Source: Microbacterium aurugineum (GTDB lineage: Bacteria; Actinomycetota; Actinomycetes; Actinomycetales; Microbacteriaceae). From it: a DNA stretch of 64,000 bases. Of this stretch, positions 51,500 through 60,282 are shown piece after piece. The notes beneath the pieces are model-generated. The model saw nothing but the letters and a program-made list of their open reading frames with translations, ran no database searches and was not told the DNA's origin. Location of the stretch: NCBI RefSeq assembly GCF_023101205.1, contig NZ_CP078078.1:372001-436000 (forward strand), in the 5' to 3' direction. Within the stretch, counting starts at the first letter, position 1. Each line of letters begins with the position of its first letter. The position numbers and the translations under genes are program-made.

Positions 51500-51966
51500 G
51501 CCGACAGGGTACGCCTGGGGTCCTCGATCTCGGCGGCCAGAATCATGTTGCGTTCGCTGATCAGGCGGCGCATGTACGCGCCGAGGAACAGGGCGTCGAC
51601 GATCCGGCCGAGCGGACCGAAGGGCGACCGGAACGTCACCGTGTCCCGCATGAGCGTGCCGGACGGATGCGCAACGAACCGGTGCTCGTGCAGGAACGCC
51701 GCGAACGGGCCGGCGATCTGCCGGTCCGAGAAGCCGTGGGGTGCATCGATGTCGAACACGACGGAACGCAACCGGAACGGGACGCCGAAATGACGTGCCC
51801 GCCACGTCACGGTCGACCCCTCCGTGAACGATCCCCCCGCCGGTGCCTCCACCATCGACTCGCCGTGTCGAGCCATCGAGCGGACGTGCAGCTCAGGGTC
51901 CAGCGACGCGGCGAACACGGCAGCGGGTGGTGCGGCGATGAGTGTCTCGAGGACGAACCGGGGCAT
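51496..51966 (-). CDS. SRPBCC (START-like) ligand-binding protein
   Basis: A 156-residue protein with the SRPBCC layout: ETLIAAPPAAVFAASLDPELHV at the N-terminus, a beta-rich middle, HEHRFVAHPSGTLMRDTVTFRSPFGPLG, and a C-terminal helix. These proteins bind hydrophobic ligands in a deep cavity. It lies between the MarR gene (1 bp upstream) and the YdeI-like gene, so it may be controlled by that regulator. Confidence 0.85.
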   Translation of the reverse strand: MPRFVLETLIAAPPAAVFAASLDPELHVRSMARHGESMVEAPAGGSFTEGSTVTWRARHFGVPFRLRSVVFDIDAPHGFSDRQIAGPFAAFLHEHRFVAHPSGTLMRDTVTFRSPFGPLGRIVDALFLGAYMRRLISERNMILAAEIEDPRRTLSA

Positions 51967-51967
51967 G

Positions 51968-52504
51968 TCAGAGCGGCTCGGGATGCGGGCGAGGGTCCGC
52001 GAAGTCGCCCGCGGCCTTGCGGAGCCGTGCGACGATCGCGACGAGTTCCGCGGCGTCGTCTCCGCTCATGCCGAGATCGACGAAGACCTCGGAGTTCAGG
52101 GACCGGGTGGCGCGTTCGACCAGTTCCCGCCCGGTATCCGTGAGGGCGAGGAGCGCGGCCCGACCGTCGTGCGGGTGCGGCTCCCGCACCACGAGCCCAT
52201 CGCGGACCAGTCGCTCCGCCGTGCTCGTGACCGTGGTCGGGTGCACCTGGAGGCGAGCGACGACACTCGACAAGGGGAGGCGTCCGGCGCGGCTGAACGC
52301 GAGCAGACGCAGCACCTCGAACCGGGCGAAGCTGAGCGCGAACGGCTTGAGCGCCGCATCGACGCGGGCGAGCAGGAGCTGTTGGGCCCGCATGACCGAG
52401 GTGACGACAGCCATGCCGTCGGCGGCATCCGTCCACCCGTGCGCGATCCACTGCCGCTTGGCCTCGGCGAGCGGGTCAACGGGGAGCGGGCGGGGTCGGG
52501 TCAC
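51968..52504 (-). CDS. MarR-family transcriptional regulator
   Basis: About 178 residues from GTG 52504. The winged helix is visible at about 60-125 (SFARFEVLRLLAFSRAGRLPLSSVVARLQVHPTTVTSTAERLVRDGLV, wing EPHPHDGRAALLALTDTG). TACCGT on the minus strand lies 6 nt before the GTG, so a leaderless start fits; the frame is open to 52594 but that part is Arg-rich and lies over the etf promoter region. It probably controls its own operon. The ATGTATACAT site at 52574-52583 is 70 bp upstream of its start. Confidence 0.85.
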   Translation of the reverse strand: MTRPRPLPVDPLAEAKRQWIAHGWTDAADGMAVVTSVMRAQQLLLARVDAALKPFALSFARFEVLRLLAFSRAGRLPLSSVVARLQVHPTTVTSTAERLVRDGLVVREPHPHDGRAALLALTDTGRELVERATRSLNSEVFVDLGMSGDDAAELVAIVARLRKAAGDFADPRPHPEPL

Positions 52505-52573
52505 CTCTCTACGGTACCGGCGGCGGCGTGCGGCGGACGGAGCGTGGGGGATACCGCAGCCCGAGTGTGGGGT

Positions 52574-52583
52574 ATGTATACAT
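52574..52583. promoter_or_regulatory. Operator palindrome ATGTATACAT between marR and etfB
   Basis: A perfect 10-bp palindrome in the divergent gap. It contains TGTATACA, the same core as the site before the prp regulator at 34948-34955, so either that GntR protein or the adjacent MarR protein may bind it. Confidence 0.6.
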
Positions 52584-52680
52584 TGTCGGGGCAATTCTGG
52601 GGTCCTGGCCGTGGTTTCCTCCGCTTTTGGCTACATAGAGACCCATGCGGATAGACTCAGCGTGTCGTGAGGAGCAATCG

Positions 52681-53457
52681 ATGAAGATCTTCGTCTTGGT
52701 CAAAGAGGTGCCCGACACCTATGGCGATCGCAAACTGAATCTCGAGACCGGGCTCGCTGATCGCGCCGCCGGAGATGTCGTCCTGGACGAGATCACCGAG
52801 CGTGCTCTCGAGGTCGCCCTCAGTTACGCCGACAAGAACGACGGGACCGAGGTCGTCGCCCTCTCGATGGCTCCGGCCGGCTCGACCGCCTCCGTGCGTC
52901 GGGCGCTCGCGATCGGCGCCTCGTCGGCAGTGCACATCGCCGATGAGGAACTTGTGGGTGCCGATCTCGGCCTCACCGCCGAAGTGCTGGCCGCCGCGAT
53001 CCGCCGCGGGAGCCCCGACCTGGTGATCACCGGGAACCTGTCGACCGACGGCTCGGGCGGTGTCATCCCGGCCATGCTCGCCGAGCACCTCGGGTTCGCG
53101 CAGGCCACCGCTCTCACGTCGGTCGAGATCACCGACGACGGCGTCTCCGGGGTCCGCGGTGCGGATGCCGGCAGTCAGCCGATCACGGCGTCGCTGCCCG
53201 CAGTGATTTCGATCACCGAGGCGCTCCCCGACGCGCGCTTCCCCAACTTCAAGGGCATCATGGCGGCGAAGAAGAAGCCGCTGGAGGTGCTCTCGCTCGC
53301 CGACCTCGAGGTCTCGGCGGATCCGTCCGCAGCGCCGCGAACCATCATGACCGCGGTGTCGGAGAAGCCTCCGCGCGCGGCCGGCGTGAAGATCACCGAT
53401 GAAGGCGATGCCGCCGACAAGCTCGTCGACTATCTCGTGCAGAACAGGTTGGTGTGA
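52681..53457 (+). CDS. etfB: Electron transfer flavoprotein beta subunit EtfB
   Basis: A 258-residue ETF beta subunit with the N-terminal KIFVLVKEVPDTYGDRKLN, an AMP-binding region TGNLSTDGSGGVIPAML, and the recognition-loop area LPAVISITEALPDARFPNFKGIMAAKKKP that contacts acyl-CoA dehydrogenases. It shuttles electrons from acyl-CoA dehydrogenases such as the one at 47987. AGGAG precedes the ATG. etfA follows by 1 bp. Confidence 0.96.
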   Translation: MKIFVLVKEVPDTYGDRKLNLETGLADRAAGDVVLDEITERALEVALSYADKNDGTEVVALSMAPAGSTASVRRALAIGASSAVHIADEELVGADLGLTAEVLAAAIRRGSPDLVITGNLSTDGSGGVIPAMLAEHLGFAQATALTSVEITDDGVSGVRGADAGSQPITASLPAVISITEALPDARFPNFKGIMAAKKKPLEVLSLADLEVSADPSAAPRTIMTAVSEKPPRAAGVKITDEGDAADKLVDYLVQNRLV

Positions 53458-53458
53458 G

Positions 53459-54430
53459 ATGACTTCTTCCGAGAACCCGATCCTCGTCCTCGTCGACGTC
53501 GACCCCTCCGGCTACGTCGCGACCAGCACGGCCGCGCTGATCGGTGCCGCGTCGACGGTCGGTACGCCTGTGGCCCTGATCGTCGGCGGGAGTCCTGCGG
53601 CGGTCGATCAGGCCGCCGCTGCCGGAGCATCCGTGGTGCTGACGGCCGACGGAGACCCCACCGCGCTGACGGTCCCGATCGTGGACGCGTTGCAGGCCGC
53701 GGCAGCCCAGGTGCGACCCGATGCTGTGCTCATCTCGAACTCGATCTCCGGTCGAGACGTGGCAGGACGATTCGCGGTGCGCACGAAGAGCGCGCTGTCG
53801 GTCGACGCGGTCGGCGTCTCCCGCGATGAGGAGGGTGTCGTCGCGCACCACTCGGTCTACGGCGGCGCGTATCTGGTCGACTCCGCTCCGACATTCGGAA
53901 CCCCGGTGATCACGGTGCGTCAGGGCGCGGTCGATGCGCGTGCCGAGGCGGTGCCGTCGCACTCGGTCGAGGTGCTCGATGTCACCCCGTCCGGGGTCGT
54001 CGCCGCGACGGCCGGTCCGGTCGAAGCGGTCGAGGTCGCCTCGTCCCGCCCTGAGCTGCGGGGCGCCACCCGTGTCGTCTCGGGCGGACGCGGGCTCGCA
54101 TCCAAGGAGAAGTTCGTGCTCGTCGAAGAGCTCGCCGACGCGCTCGGAGCGGCGGTCGGTGCCTCCCGGGCCGCCGTCGATGCCGGATACATCCCGCAGT
54201 CGCACCAGGTCGGACAGACGGGCGTATCGGTCTCTCCACAGCTGTATGTCGCTCTCGGCATATCCGGAGCGATCCAGCACCGTGCGGGCATGCAGACGTC
54301 GAAGAACATCGTCGCGATCAACAAGGACCCCGAGGCGCCGATCTTCGAGGTCGCGGACTTCGGCATCGTCGGCGACGTGTTCACCGTGGTGCCCCAGGTG
54401 ATCGCGGCGCTCGAGGCGCGGAAGAACTAG
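53459..54430 (+). CDS. etfA: Electron transfer flavoprotein alpha subunit EtfA
   Basis: A 323-residue ETF alpha subunit. The C-terminal FAD domain is clear: VVSGGRGLASKEKFVLVEELADALGAAVGASRAAVDAGYIP, QVGQTGVSVSPQLYVALGISGAIQHRAGM, INKDPEAPIFEVADFGIVGDVF. It forms the heterodimer with EtfB. The next gene, a cytochrome b-like membrane protein, begins 2 bp after its stop, suggesting that the ETF passes electrons to that protein or to the quinone pool near it. Confidence 0.96.
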   Translation: MTSSENPILVLVDVDPSGYVATSTAALIGAASTVGTPVALIVGGSPAAVDQAAAAGASVVLTADGDPTALTVPIVDALQAAAAQVRPDAVLISNSISGRDVAGRFAVRTKSALSVDAVGVSRDEEGVVAHHSVYGGAYLVDSAPTFGTPVITVRQGAVDARAEAVPSHSVEVLDVTPSGVVAATAGPVEAVEVASSRPELRGATRVVSGGRGLASKEKFVLVEELADALGAAVGASRAAVDAGYIPQSHQVGQTGVSVSPQLYVALGISGAIQHRAGMQTSKNIVAINKDPEAPIFEVADFGIVGDVFTVVPQVIAALEARKN

Positions 54431-54432
54431 TC

Positions 54433-56076
54433 ATGGCGACGCGGATGCTGCGACGCGGTCTGCCGCGGGTGCCGGGCGGGGACCCCTGGCCCCCTGCGGA
54501 TGCCGTGGCCGTGGAAGCGGCCGACGCTCCCGAGCCTTCGGACGTGTCGCTCCCGGAGGCGGCCGTGCCGGTCGCTGAACCCGTCGCGGCCGCGGCCGCG
54601 GTCGCGCCGGAGGCAGACGCGCTCGCACCGCGTGCGGGGTCCGTGAACGGAGCCGTCGCGGCGACGGCGGGTGTGATCGCCTCCTCCTCGGGCATTCGGC
54701 GAGGGCTCCCGCGCGTGCCCGGGGGTGAGCCGTGGCCACCGGACAGTGGTGCGCAGGCTCCCGTCGCGGACGAACCAGCCGCGGAGGCGGTGCCCGCGCC
54801 GGCATCCTCGGCTGCGGCATCCGCCCCGGTCGTGTCGGACACCGTGGGCGCTGCTGCTTCGGTGTCGACGCCCGCGCCCGCCGCGAGGCCGGAGACGCAC
54901 GCCTCCTCTGCGACCGGCGTTCGACGTGGGCTGCCTCGTGTCGTCGGCGGTGAGCCCTGGCCGCCCGCCGGCATCACCCCGATCATCCCCGCAGCCGCGG
55001 CCCCTGTCGACGCTGCTGCCACCGCTTCCGAGCATCCTGTCGCTGCCGAGCCCTCTGCCTCCGCGGCCGCGCGGGTCCCGACCGCTGCTGTCGCCACCGT
55101 CGATACGCCGCTGGTGTGGAAGCGCACGGTGTGGGACGGCCGTGCACCGCGGCACGTGCCTGCGGCCCCGGAGCCCGCACGTCGTCGTCCGACCTGGACC
55201 CAGGCGATCGCCGTCCTGTTCGGCGCCGCTGCGCTCGGGGTGCTCGCCGGAGCCGCCATCGCGCTGGTGCGCACGCTCCTGAGCTTCCCGTTCATGCAGG
55301 ACTTCCTCGCGGCCTTCCCCGGCGAGTACGAGCCGGCTATCGAGGTCGCGCCCGGATTCGCACCGTGGGTGAACTGGGCGCACTTCTTCAACATGTTCCT
55401 GATGGTGCTCATCATCCGCTCCGGACTGCAGGTGCGCACGGAGAAGCGTCCGACGGTCTTCTGGACGCCCCGCGGCAATGCGAAGGGCAAGATCAGCCTG
55501 AACCTGTGGTTCCACCAGGCGCTCGACATCCTGTGGCTCGTGAACGGCGTCATCTTCGTGGTGCTGCTGTTCGTCACCGGGCACTGGGTGCGCATCGTGC
55601 CGACGAGCTGGGAGGTCTTCCCGAACGCGCTGTCGGCGGCCCTGCAGTATGTCTCCTTCGACTGGCCGCATGAGAACGGCTGGAACAACTACAACAGCCT
55701 GCAACAGCTCGCGTACTTCGCGACCGTGTTCATCGCGGCTCCCCTCGCGGCGATCACCGGTTTCCGGATGTCGGGGCTGTGGCCGAAGAAGGCCGAGAAG
55801 CTGTCGAAGGCATATCCGGTCGAATGGGCTCGTGCCCTGCACTTCCCGATCATGCTGTACTTCGTGGCGTTCATCATCGCGCACGTGGCGCTGGTGATGC
55901 TGACCGGATTCCTGCGCAACCTGAACCACATGTTCGCCGCGCAGGATGCCGTCACCTGGACGGGATTCTGGGTCTTCGTCGTCTCGATCGTCATGATCGC
56001 CATCGGCTGGGCGGCCGCCCGTCCGCTGGTGCTCGCTCCGATCGCGAAGGTCTTCGGAAAGGTCTCGGGGCGCTGA
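54433..56076 (+). CDS. Cytochrome b/b6-type membrane protein with repeated RGLPR..GG.PWPP motif
   Basis: A 547-residue protein. The N-terminal half is Ala/Pro/Val-rich and carries three near-identical 15-residue motifs RRGLPRVxGGxPWPP at residues 7-21, 89-103 and 164-178. From about 255 there are six membrane helices with the histidines expected for two b hemes (WAHFFNMFLM, LWFHQALDILWL, LHFPIMLYFVAFIIAHVALV) and a GFRMSG loop. It resembles cytochrome b561/formate dehydrogenase gamma-type subunits. Placed directly after etfBA, it may carry electrons from ETF to menaquinone; that role is inference. The motif could be a docking or membrane-associated peptide. Confidence 0.82.
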   Translation: MATRMLRRGLPRVPGGDPWPPADAVAVEAADAPEPSDVSLPEAAVPVAEPVAAAAAVAPEADALAPRAGSVNGAVAATAGVIASSSGIRRGLPRVPGGEPWPPDSGAQAPVADEPAAEAVPAPASSAAASAPVVSDTVGAAASVSTPAPAARPETHASSATGVRRGLPRVVGGEPWPPAGITPIIPAAAAPVDAAATASEHPVAAEPSASAAARVPTAAVATVDTPLVWKRTVWDGRAPRHVPAAPEPARRRPTWTQAIAVLFGAAALGVLAGAAIALVRTLLSFPFMQDFLAAFPGEYEPAIEVAPGFAPWVNWAHFFNMFLMVLIIRSGLQVRTEKRPTVFWTPRGNAKGKISLNLWFHQALDILWLVNGVIFVVLLFVTGHWVRIVPTSWEVFPNALSAALQYVSFDWPHENGWNNYNSLQQLAYFATVFIAAPLAAITGFRMSGLWPKKAEKLSKAYPVEWARALHFPIMLYFVAFIIAHVALVMLTGFLRNLNHMFAAQDAVTWTGFWVFVVSIVMIAIGWAAARPLVLAPIAKVFGKVSGR

Positions 56077-56124
56077 CACGACGACGTTGACGCAGCGGCG
56101 TCGCCGCACGACGGAAGGAGATCC

Positions 56125-57276
56125 ATGGCAGAGGCATTCATCGTCGATGCGGTCCGCTCGCCTGTCGGTCGGCGCGGGGGATCGCTCGCCGGAATCCACC
56201 CGGCGGATCTGGGCGCACACAGTCTGACCGCGCTGGTAGAACGCACGGGCATCGACCCCGGCGCGATCGATGACGTCGTGCTCGGTGCGATCGATGCGAT
56301 CGGCGGGCAGTCGGGGAACGTGGCGCGCACGGCCGCCCTGGTCGCCGGATTCCCTGAGCACGTGCCCGGGGTCACGATCGATCGCCAGTGCGGCTCGAGC
56401 CAGCAGGCTGTGCACTTCGCGGCGCAGGCCGTGATGAGCGGGATGAGCGACCTCGTGGTCGCCGGCGGCTTGCAGAACATGTCGCAGGTGCCTCTGACCG
56501 CCGCGGCGACCGTGGGTGAGGCGTACGGCTTCACGACGCCGTACGCGGAGTCCCCCGGGTGGCGGGCGCGCTACGGCGATCAGGAGATCTCGCAGTTCGC
56601 CGGTGCGGAGCTGATCGCCGAGCAATGGGACATCTCCCGCGAGGAGATGGAACAGTTCGCCCTCGAGAGCCACCGTCGCGCAGCCGTCGCGCAGGACGAG
56701 GGTCGCTTCGCGAATGAGATCACGCCGTTGAACGGGCTCGACCACGACGAGGGCGTGCGCCGGGACACGAGTCTGGAGCGGATGGCCGGACTCGCTCCGT
56801 TGCGGGAGGGCGGGCGGATCACCGCTGCTGTCTCATCACAGATCAGCGATGCTTCCAGCGCCGTACTCATCGCGAGCGAGCGTGCGGTCCGCGAACACGG
56901 GCTCACACCTCGCGCGCGCATCCATCAGATGACGGTGCGGGGCGCGAGCCCCGTGCTCATGCTCACCGCGCCCATTCCGGCGACCCGGAGAGCTCTGGAG
57001 CGTGCGGGCCTCGGCGTCGCCGATATCGACCTGTTCGAGGTGAACGAGGCATTCGCCCCCGTGGTGCTCGCCTGGATGCGTGAGCTGGAGGCTCCGCATG
57101 AGAGGGTCAACGTCAACGGGGGAGCCATCGCGCTCGGTCATCCGATCGGGGCGACCGGCACGAGGCTGTTGACGACACTTCTGAACGAGCTCGAGCGCAC
57201 CGGTGGGCGGTACGGCGTGCAGGCGATGTGCGAGGGCGGTGGCGTCGCCAACGTCACCATCATCGAGCGCCTCTGA
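56125..57276 (+). CDS. Thiolase, acetyl-CoA C-acyltransferase
   Basis: A 383-residue thiolase. The nucleophilic Cys is in TIDRQCGSSQQAVHF, the His in NGGAIALGHPIGATGTRL and the second Cys in QAMCEGGGVANVTII. It condenses or cleaves acyl-CoA thioesters in fatty acid or branched-chain breakdown. GGAAGGAG lies just before the ATG. It is the last gene of etfB-etfA-cytochrome b-thiolase and is followed by a family C repeat. Confidence 0.94.
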   Translation: MAEAFIVDAVRSPVGRRGGSLAGIHPADLGAHSLTALVERTGIDPGAIDDVVLGAIDAIGGQSGNVARTAALVAGFPEHVPGVTIDRQCGSSQQAVHFAAQAVMSGMSDLVVAGGLQNMSQVPLTAAATVGEAYGFTTPYAESPGWRARYGDQEISQFAGAELIAEQWDISREEMEQFALESHRRAAVAQDEGRFANEITPLNGLDHDEGVRRDTSLERMAGLAPLREGGRITAAVSSQISDASSAVLIASERAVREHGLTPRARIHQMTVRGASPVLMLTAPIPATRRALERAGLGVADIDLFEVNEAFAPVVLAWMRELEAPHERVNVNGGAIALGHPIGATGTRLLTTLLNELERTGGRYGVQAMCEGGGVANVTIIERL

Positions 57277-57285
57277 CCTGGTGCA

Positions 57286-57341
57286 TGCGGGATCAAGAAC
57301 GTGCCTGCGAGGGATGTGCGAGGTGCGAAATCGATCCCGCA
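57286..57341. repeat. Family C intergenic palindromic element, copy 2 (56 bp, inverted)
   Basis: Arms TGCGGGATC (57286-57294) and GATCCCGCA (57333-57341). Read on the minus strand it aligns with copy 1 at 18552-18607 without gaps: both have TCGCACCTC after the left arm and CAGG...GTT.TT before the right arm. It lies between the convergent thiolase and GNAT genes. Confidence 0.82.
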
Positions 57342-57354
57342 CGGGCGCGCCGCG

Positions 57355-57864
57355 TCAGGGTCGGACGAAGCGGACCTCGGTCAGCGTCTCACCGAGGAAC
57401 GGCTCGGTGTGCGATGCGCCGTCGAGGTGGAAGCCGTTGCGCGTGTAGAAGCGGTGAGCGCGGGGGTTGTCCTCCGCGACCCACAGGTACAGCGGCTCGT
57501 CCTTCTCGACGGCGGCGTCGAACAGCTTCTGGCCGATACCGGTCGAGTGCCAGGCGTCGAGCAGGTAGATGAAGTAGAGCTCGCGGAACGCCGGAGCATC
57601 CTTGTCGCGGGCCGGTCCCGAACCGACGAAGCCGACGATCTCGCCGTCGACGAGCGCGGCGTTCATCTTGAAGTCGGGGCCTTGCGAGGCCCAGTGCGTC
57701 CAGAGCTCGGCCATCCGCCGCGGCGAGACCTTCTCGAGCGCTGCCTTGCTGATCAGGTGGTCGTAGGTCTCGTGCCAGCACTGGGCGTGCACGCGACCGA
57801 GGGCTTCCGCATCCACATCACGGACCGGACGGACGATGACTTCAGGCTGGGCTTCGGCGCTCAT
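57355..57864 (-). CDS. GNAT-family N-acetyltransferase
   Basis: A 169-residue GNAT protein. The acetyl-CoA-binding region is AWHSTGIGQKLFDAAV (motif A, Q/R-x-x-G-x-G variant), with ELYFIYLLD before it and NPRAHRFYTRNGFHLDG after it. It acetylates an unknown small molecule or protein. TAGAGT on the minus strand lies 7 nt before the ATG at 57864, so it is probably leaderless. Confidence 0.9.
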   Translation of the reverse strand: MSAEAQPEVIVRPVRDVDAEALGRVHAQCWHETYDHLISKAALEKVSPRRMAELWTHWASQGPDFKMNAALVDGEIVGFVGSGPARDKDAPAFRELYFIYLLDAWHSTGIGQKLFDAAVEKDEPLYLWVAEDNPRAHRFYTRNGFHLDGASHTEPFLGETLTEVRFVRP

Positions 57865-57995
57865 GTTCGTGACTCTACGCGCGGCGTCCGCGAACAGGAA
57901 ATCGAGCGGAGGCCCACGGAGACGGGGCGTCACGGGATGGAGGGTTCGCACAACGATGTTCGTGATTCGTGCGCGTCTGGCTACGATCGATCCTC

Positions 57996-58556
57996 GTGAA
58001 CGTGATCTGGCGGACCCTTCTGGTGATCCTCGGCGCTCGTCGCCGCGTGCGACGGGGGAAGACCCTCGACCCGACGGCGGTGGGCAGCATCACCCTGACG
58101 ACGTTGCCGACCGACCTCGACATCCTGCGCCATATGAACAACGGTCGCTACCTGTCGCTGTTCGACCTCGGGCGCTGGGACCAGCTGATCCGCACCGGGC
58201 TGTTCGACGCCATGAAGGACCGCGGCTGGTACGCGGTCGTCTCCAGCGAGACGGTCACGTTCCGCAAGTCGCTGCAGCTCTGGCAGCGGTTCGAGGTGCA
58301 GTCGCGCTTCATCGGGCACGACGACAAGGCCCTCTTCCTGGAGCACCGGGCCGTGGTCGACGGCGAGGTCTACGCCCGGGCGATCGTGCGTGCCCGGATG
58401 CTGCGTCGCACCGGGGGCACCGTCAGCAACGAAGAGCTCTTCGCCGCGGTCGGCAAGCCCGACGGCGTGCCGGAGATCGACGCCTGGGTGCACGACTGGG
58501 CCGCGGCATCCGCCCTCCCGCCCGTGCGCGTGAAGGCTCCGAGCGTCTGGGGCTGA
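57996..58556 (+). CDS. Hotdog-fold acyl-CoA thioesterase family protein
   Basis: About 186 residues with a hydrophobic N-terminus. LDILRHMNNGRYLSLFDLGRWDQL is the central helix signature of the 4-hydroxybenzoyl-CoA thioesterase/THEM6 group, followed by AVVSSETVTFRKSLQLWQRF and HRAVVDGEVYARAIVRARML. It probably hydrolyses an acyl-CoA, fitting the nearby thiolase. I choose GTG 57996 because TACGAT (57982-57987) lies 8 nt upstream and there is no ribosome binding site; GTG 57969 would add nine residues. Confidence 0.83.
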   Translation: MNVIWRTLLVILGARRRVRRGKTLDPTAVGSITLTTLPTDLDILRHMNNGRYLSLFDLGRWDQLIRTGLFDAMKDRGWYAVVSSETVTFRKSLQLWQRFEVQSRFIGHDDKALFLEHRAVVDGEVYARAIVRARMLRRTGGTVSNEELFAAVGKPDGVPEIDAWVHDWAAASALPPVRVKAPSVWG

Positions 58557-58627
58557 GCCGCTCTCGCCGCGATCTCCTCCTCTGCTTTCCGTAAGAACCT
58601 GGCTTCTTTCCCCGTCACAGAGCCGAA

Positions 58628-58690
58628 AGAGGGCTGCTCCCGACGGCCCTCTCAGTACTCTGAGCGGGAAGTCAGGGGCGCGGACGCCCC
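58628..58690. terminator. Hairpins between thioesterase and pntA genes
   Basis: AGAGGGC (58628-58634) pairs with GCCCTCT (58646-58652), which could end the thioesterase transcript. A second hairpin, GGGGCG-CGGA-CGCCCC (58675-58690), lies about 40 bp before pntA and may be in its leader. Confidence 0.45.
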
Positions 58691-58728
58691 AGTGATCCCG
58701 TCGACGCAGACGGGTGGAGGAGGAAGCA

Positions 58729-60282
58729 GTGGCAGTCATCGGCATCGTGCGGGAGCCCGCGGGCGAAGCACGGGTCTCGGCCACCCCGGCGACCATCGCG
58801 TCGCTCGGCAGGCTGGGACACACGGTCAGGGTCGAACGAGGAGCAGGAGCGGCAGCGTCGTTCCCCGATGCGGACTATGAAGCCGCCGGTGCCGTGCTCG
58901 TGGGCAGGGCGGAGGCGTGGGGGAGCGAGATCGTGCTCGCGATCACGGCGCCCGGACCGGAGGAGATCGCCCTCCTCGCCGACGGGGCGACCCTCATCGC
59001 CCTGCTGTCGCCGGCACTGCGTCCCGACCTGGTCGAGTCTCTCGCCCAGCGCAGGATCACCGGGCTCGCCCTCGATGCGGTGCCCCGCATCTCGCGGGCG
59101 CAGTCCATGGACGTGCTCAGCTCGATGGCGAACATCGCCGGATACCGGGCGGTCGTCGAAGCCGCCCACGAGTTCGGACGCTTCTTCACGGGCCAGGTGA
59201 CCGCCGCCGGCAAGGTGCCTCCGGCGAAGGTGCTCGTCGCGGGAGCCGGAGTCGCGGGACTCGCGGCCATCGGTGCGGCGTCGAGCCTCGGAGCCGTCGT
59301 CCGCGCCACCGATCCGCGCCCCGAAGTCGCCGACCAGGTGACCTCGATCGGGGGGACGTACCTCCCGGTCGACGTCGAGGTCGCCGCGTCCACCGACGGC
59401 TATGCGAAGGCGACGAGCGCGGACTACGACCGACGGGCCGCCGAGATCTACACCGAGCAGGCGGCCGACGTCGACATCATCATCACGACCGCCCTCATCC
59501 CCGGGCGTGCGGCACCGCGCCTGATCACGGCGTCCGACGTCGCCCGGATGAAGCCCGGCAGCGTGATCGTCGACATGGCCGCGGGGCAGGGCGGCAACGT
59601 CGAAGGGTCCGTCGCGGGCGAACGCATCGTCACCGACAGCGGCGTGATCATCCTGGGGTACACCGACCTGGCGTCGCGCCTGGCCTCTCAGGCATCCCAG
59701 CTCTACGGCACGAACCTGGCGAACCTGGTAGCCCTGCTGACGCCCGCGAAGGACGGACGGCTCGTGATCGACTTCGACGACGTGGTGCAGCGTTCGGTCA
59801 CCGTCGTCCGCGACGGGGAGGTCACCTGGCCGCCGCCCGCCGTGCAGGTCGCCGCCGCGCCCGCTGCGAGAGCCGCCGCGGATCCCGTCGAGGTCGCCCC
59901 TCCGAAGAAGATGTCGACGGCGCGCCGGGTGACCCTGATCGTGCTGGGCATCGCCGCCCTCTTCGCCGTGAACGCGTTCGCACCCGCGCCGCTTCCGCAG
60001 CACTTCACCGTGCTCGTGCTCTCGGTCGTGATCGGCTTCTCCGTGATCGGCAAGGTGCACCACGCGCTGCACACCCCGCTCATGTCGGTGACGAACGCGA
60101 TCTCCGGCGTCATCGTCGTCGGCGCGATGCTGCAGGTCACGTCACCGATCCCGGTCGTGCAGGTGCTCGCGACGATCGCCGTGCTGCTGGCATCCATCAA
60201 CATCTTCGGAGGATTCGCGGTCACCCGCCGGATGCTCGCGATGTTCACCCTCGGGAACTCCGCGAAGGGTGGCCGGAAATGA
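58729..60282 (+). CDS. pntA: NAD(P) transhydrogenase alpha subunit PntA
   Basis: A 517-residue PntA. Domain I (about 1-375) binds NAD(H): the Rossmann motif [19 protein letters not shown] and [17 protein letters not shown] at the N-terminus. The C-terminal part (about 400-517) has four membrane helices of domain II. With PntB it couples proton entry to NADPH formation. I choose GTG 58729, preceded by GGAGGAGG; GTG 58714 overlaps that site. Its stop overlaps the pntB start (ATGA). Confidence 0.95.
   Translation: MAVIGIVREPAGEARVSATPATIASLGRLGHTVRVERGAGAAASFPDADYEAAGAVLVGRAEAWGSEIVLAITAPGPEEIALLADGATLIALLSPALRPDLVESLAQRRITGLALDAVPRISRAQSMDVLSSMANIAGYRAVVEAAHEFGRFFTGQVTAAGKVPPAKVLVAGAGVAGLAAIGAASSLGAVVRATDPRPEVADQVTSIGGTYLPVDVEVAASTDGYAKATSADYDRRAAEIYTEQAADVDIIITTALIPGRAAPRLITASDVARMKPGSVIVDMAAGQGGNVEGSVAGERIVTDSGVIILGYTDLASRLASQASQLYGTNLANLVALLTPAKDGRLVIDFDDVVQRSVTVVRDGEVTWPPPAVQVAAAPAARAAADPVEVAPPKKMSTARRVTLIVLGIAALFAVNAFAPAPLPQHFTVLVLSVVIGFSVIGKVHHALHTPLMSVTNAISGVIVVGAMLQVTSPIPVVQVLATIAVLLASINIFGGFAVTRRMLAMFTLGNSAKGGRK

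Noticed and set aside
54427..56745. A 772-codon minus-strand open frame over the cytochrome b-like gene
   Set aside because: Low-complexity Arg/Gly/Asp peptide with no domain; the opposite strand encodes membrane helices with heme histidines.
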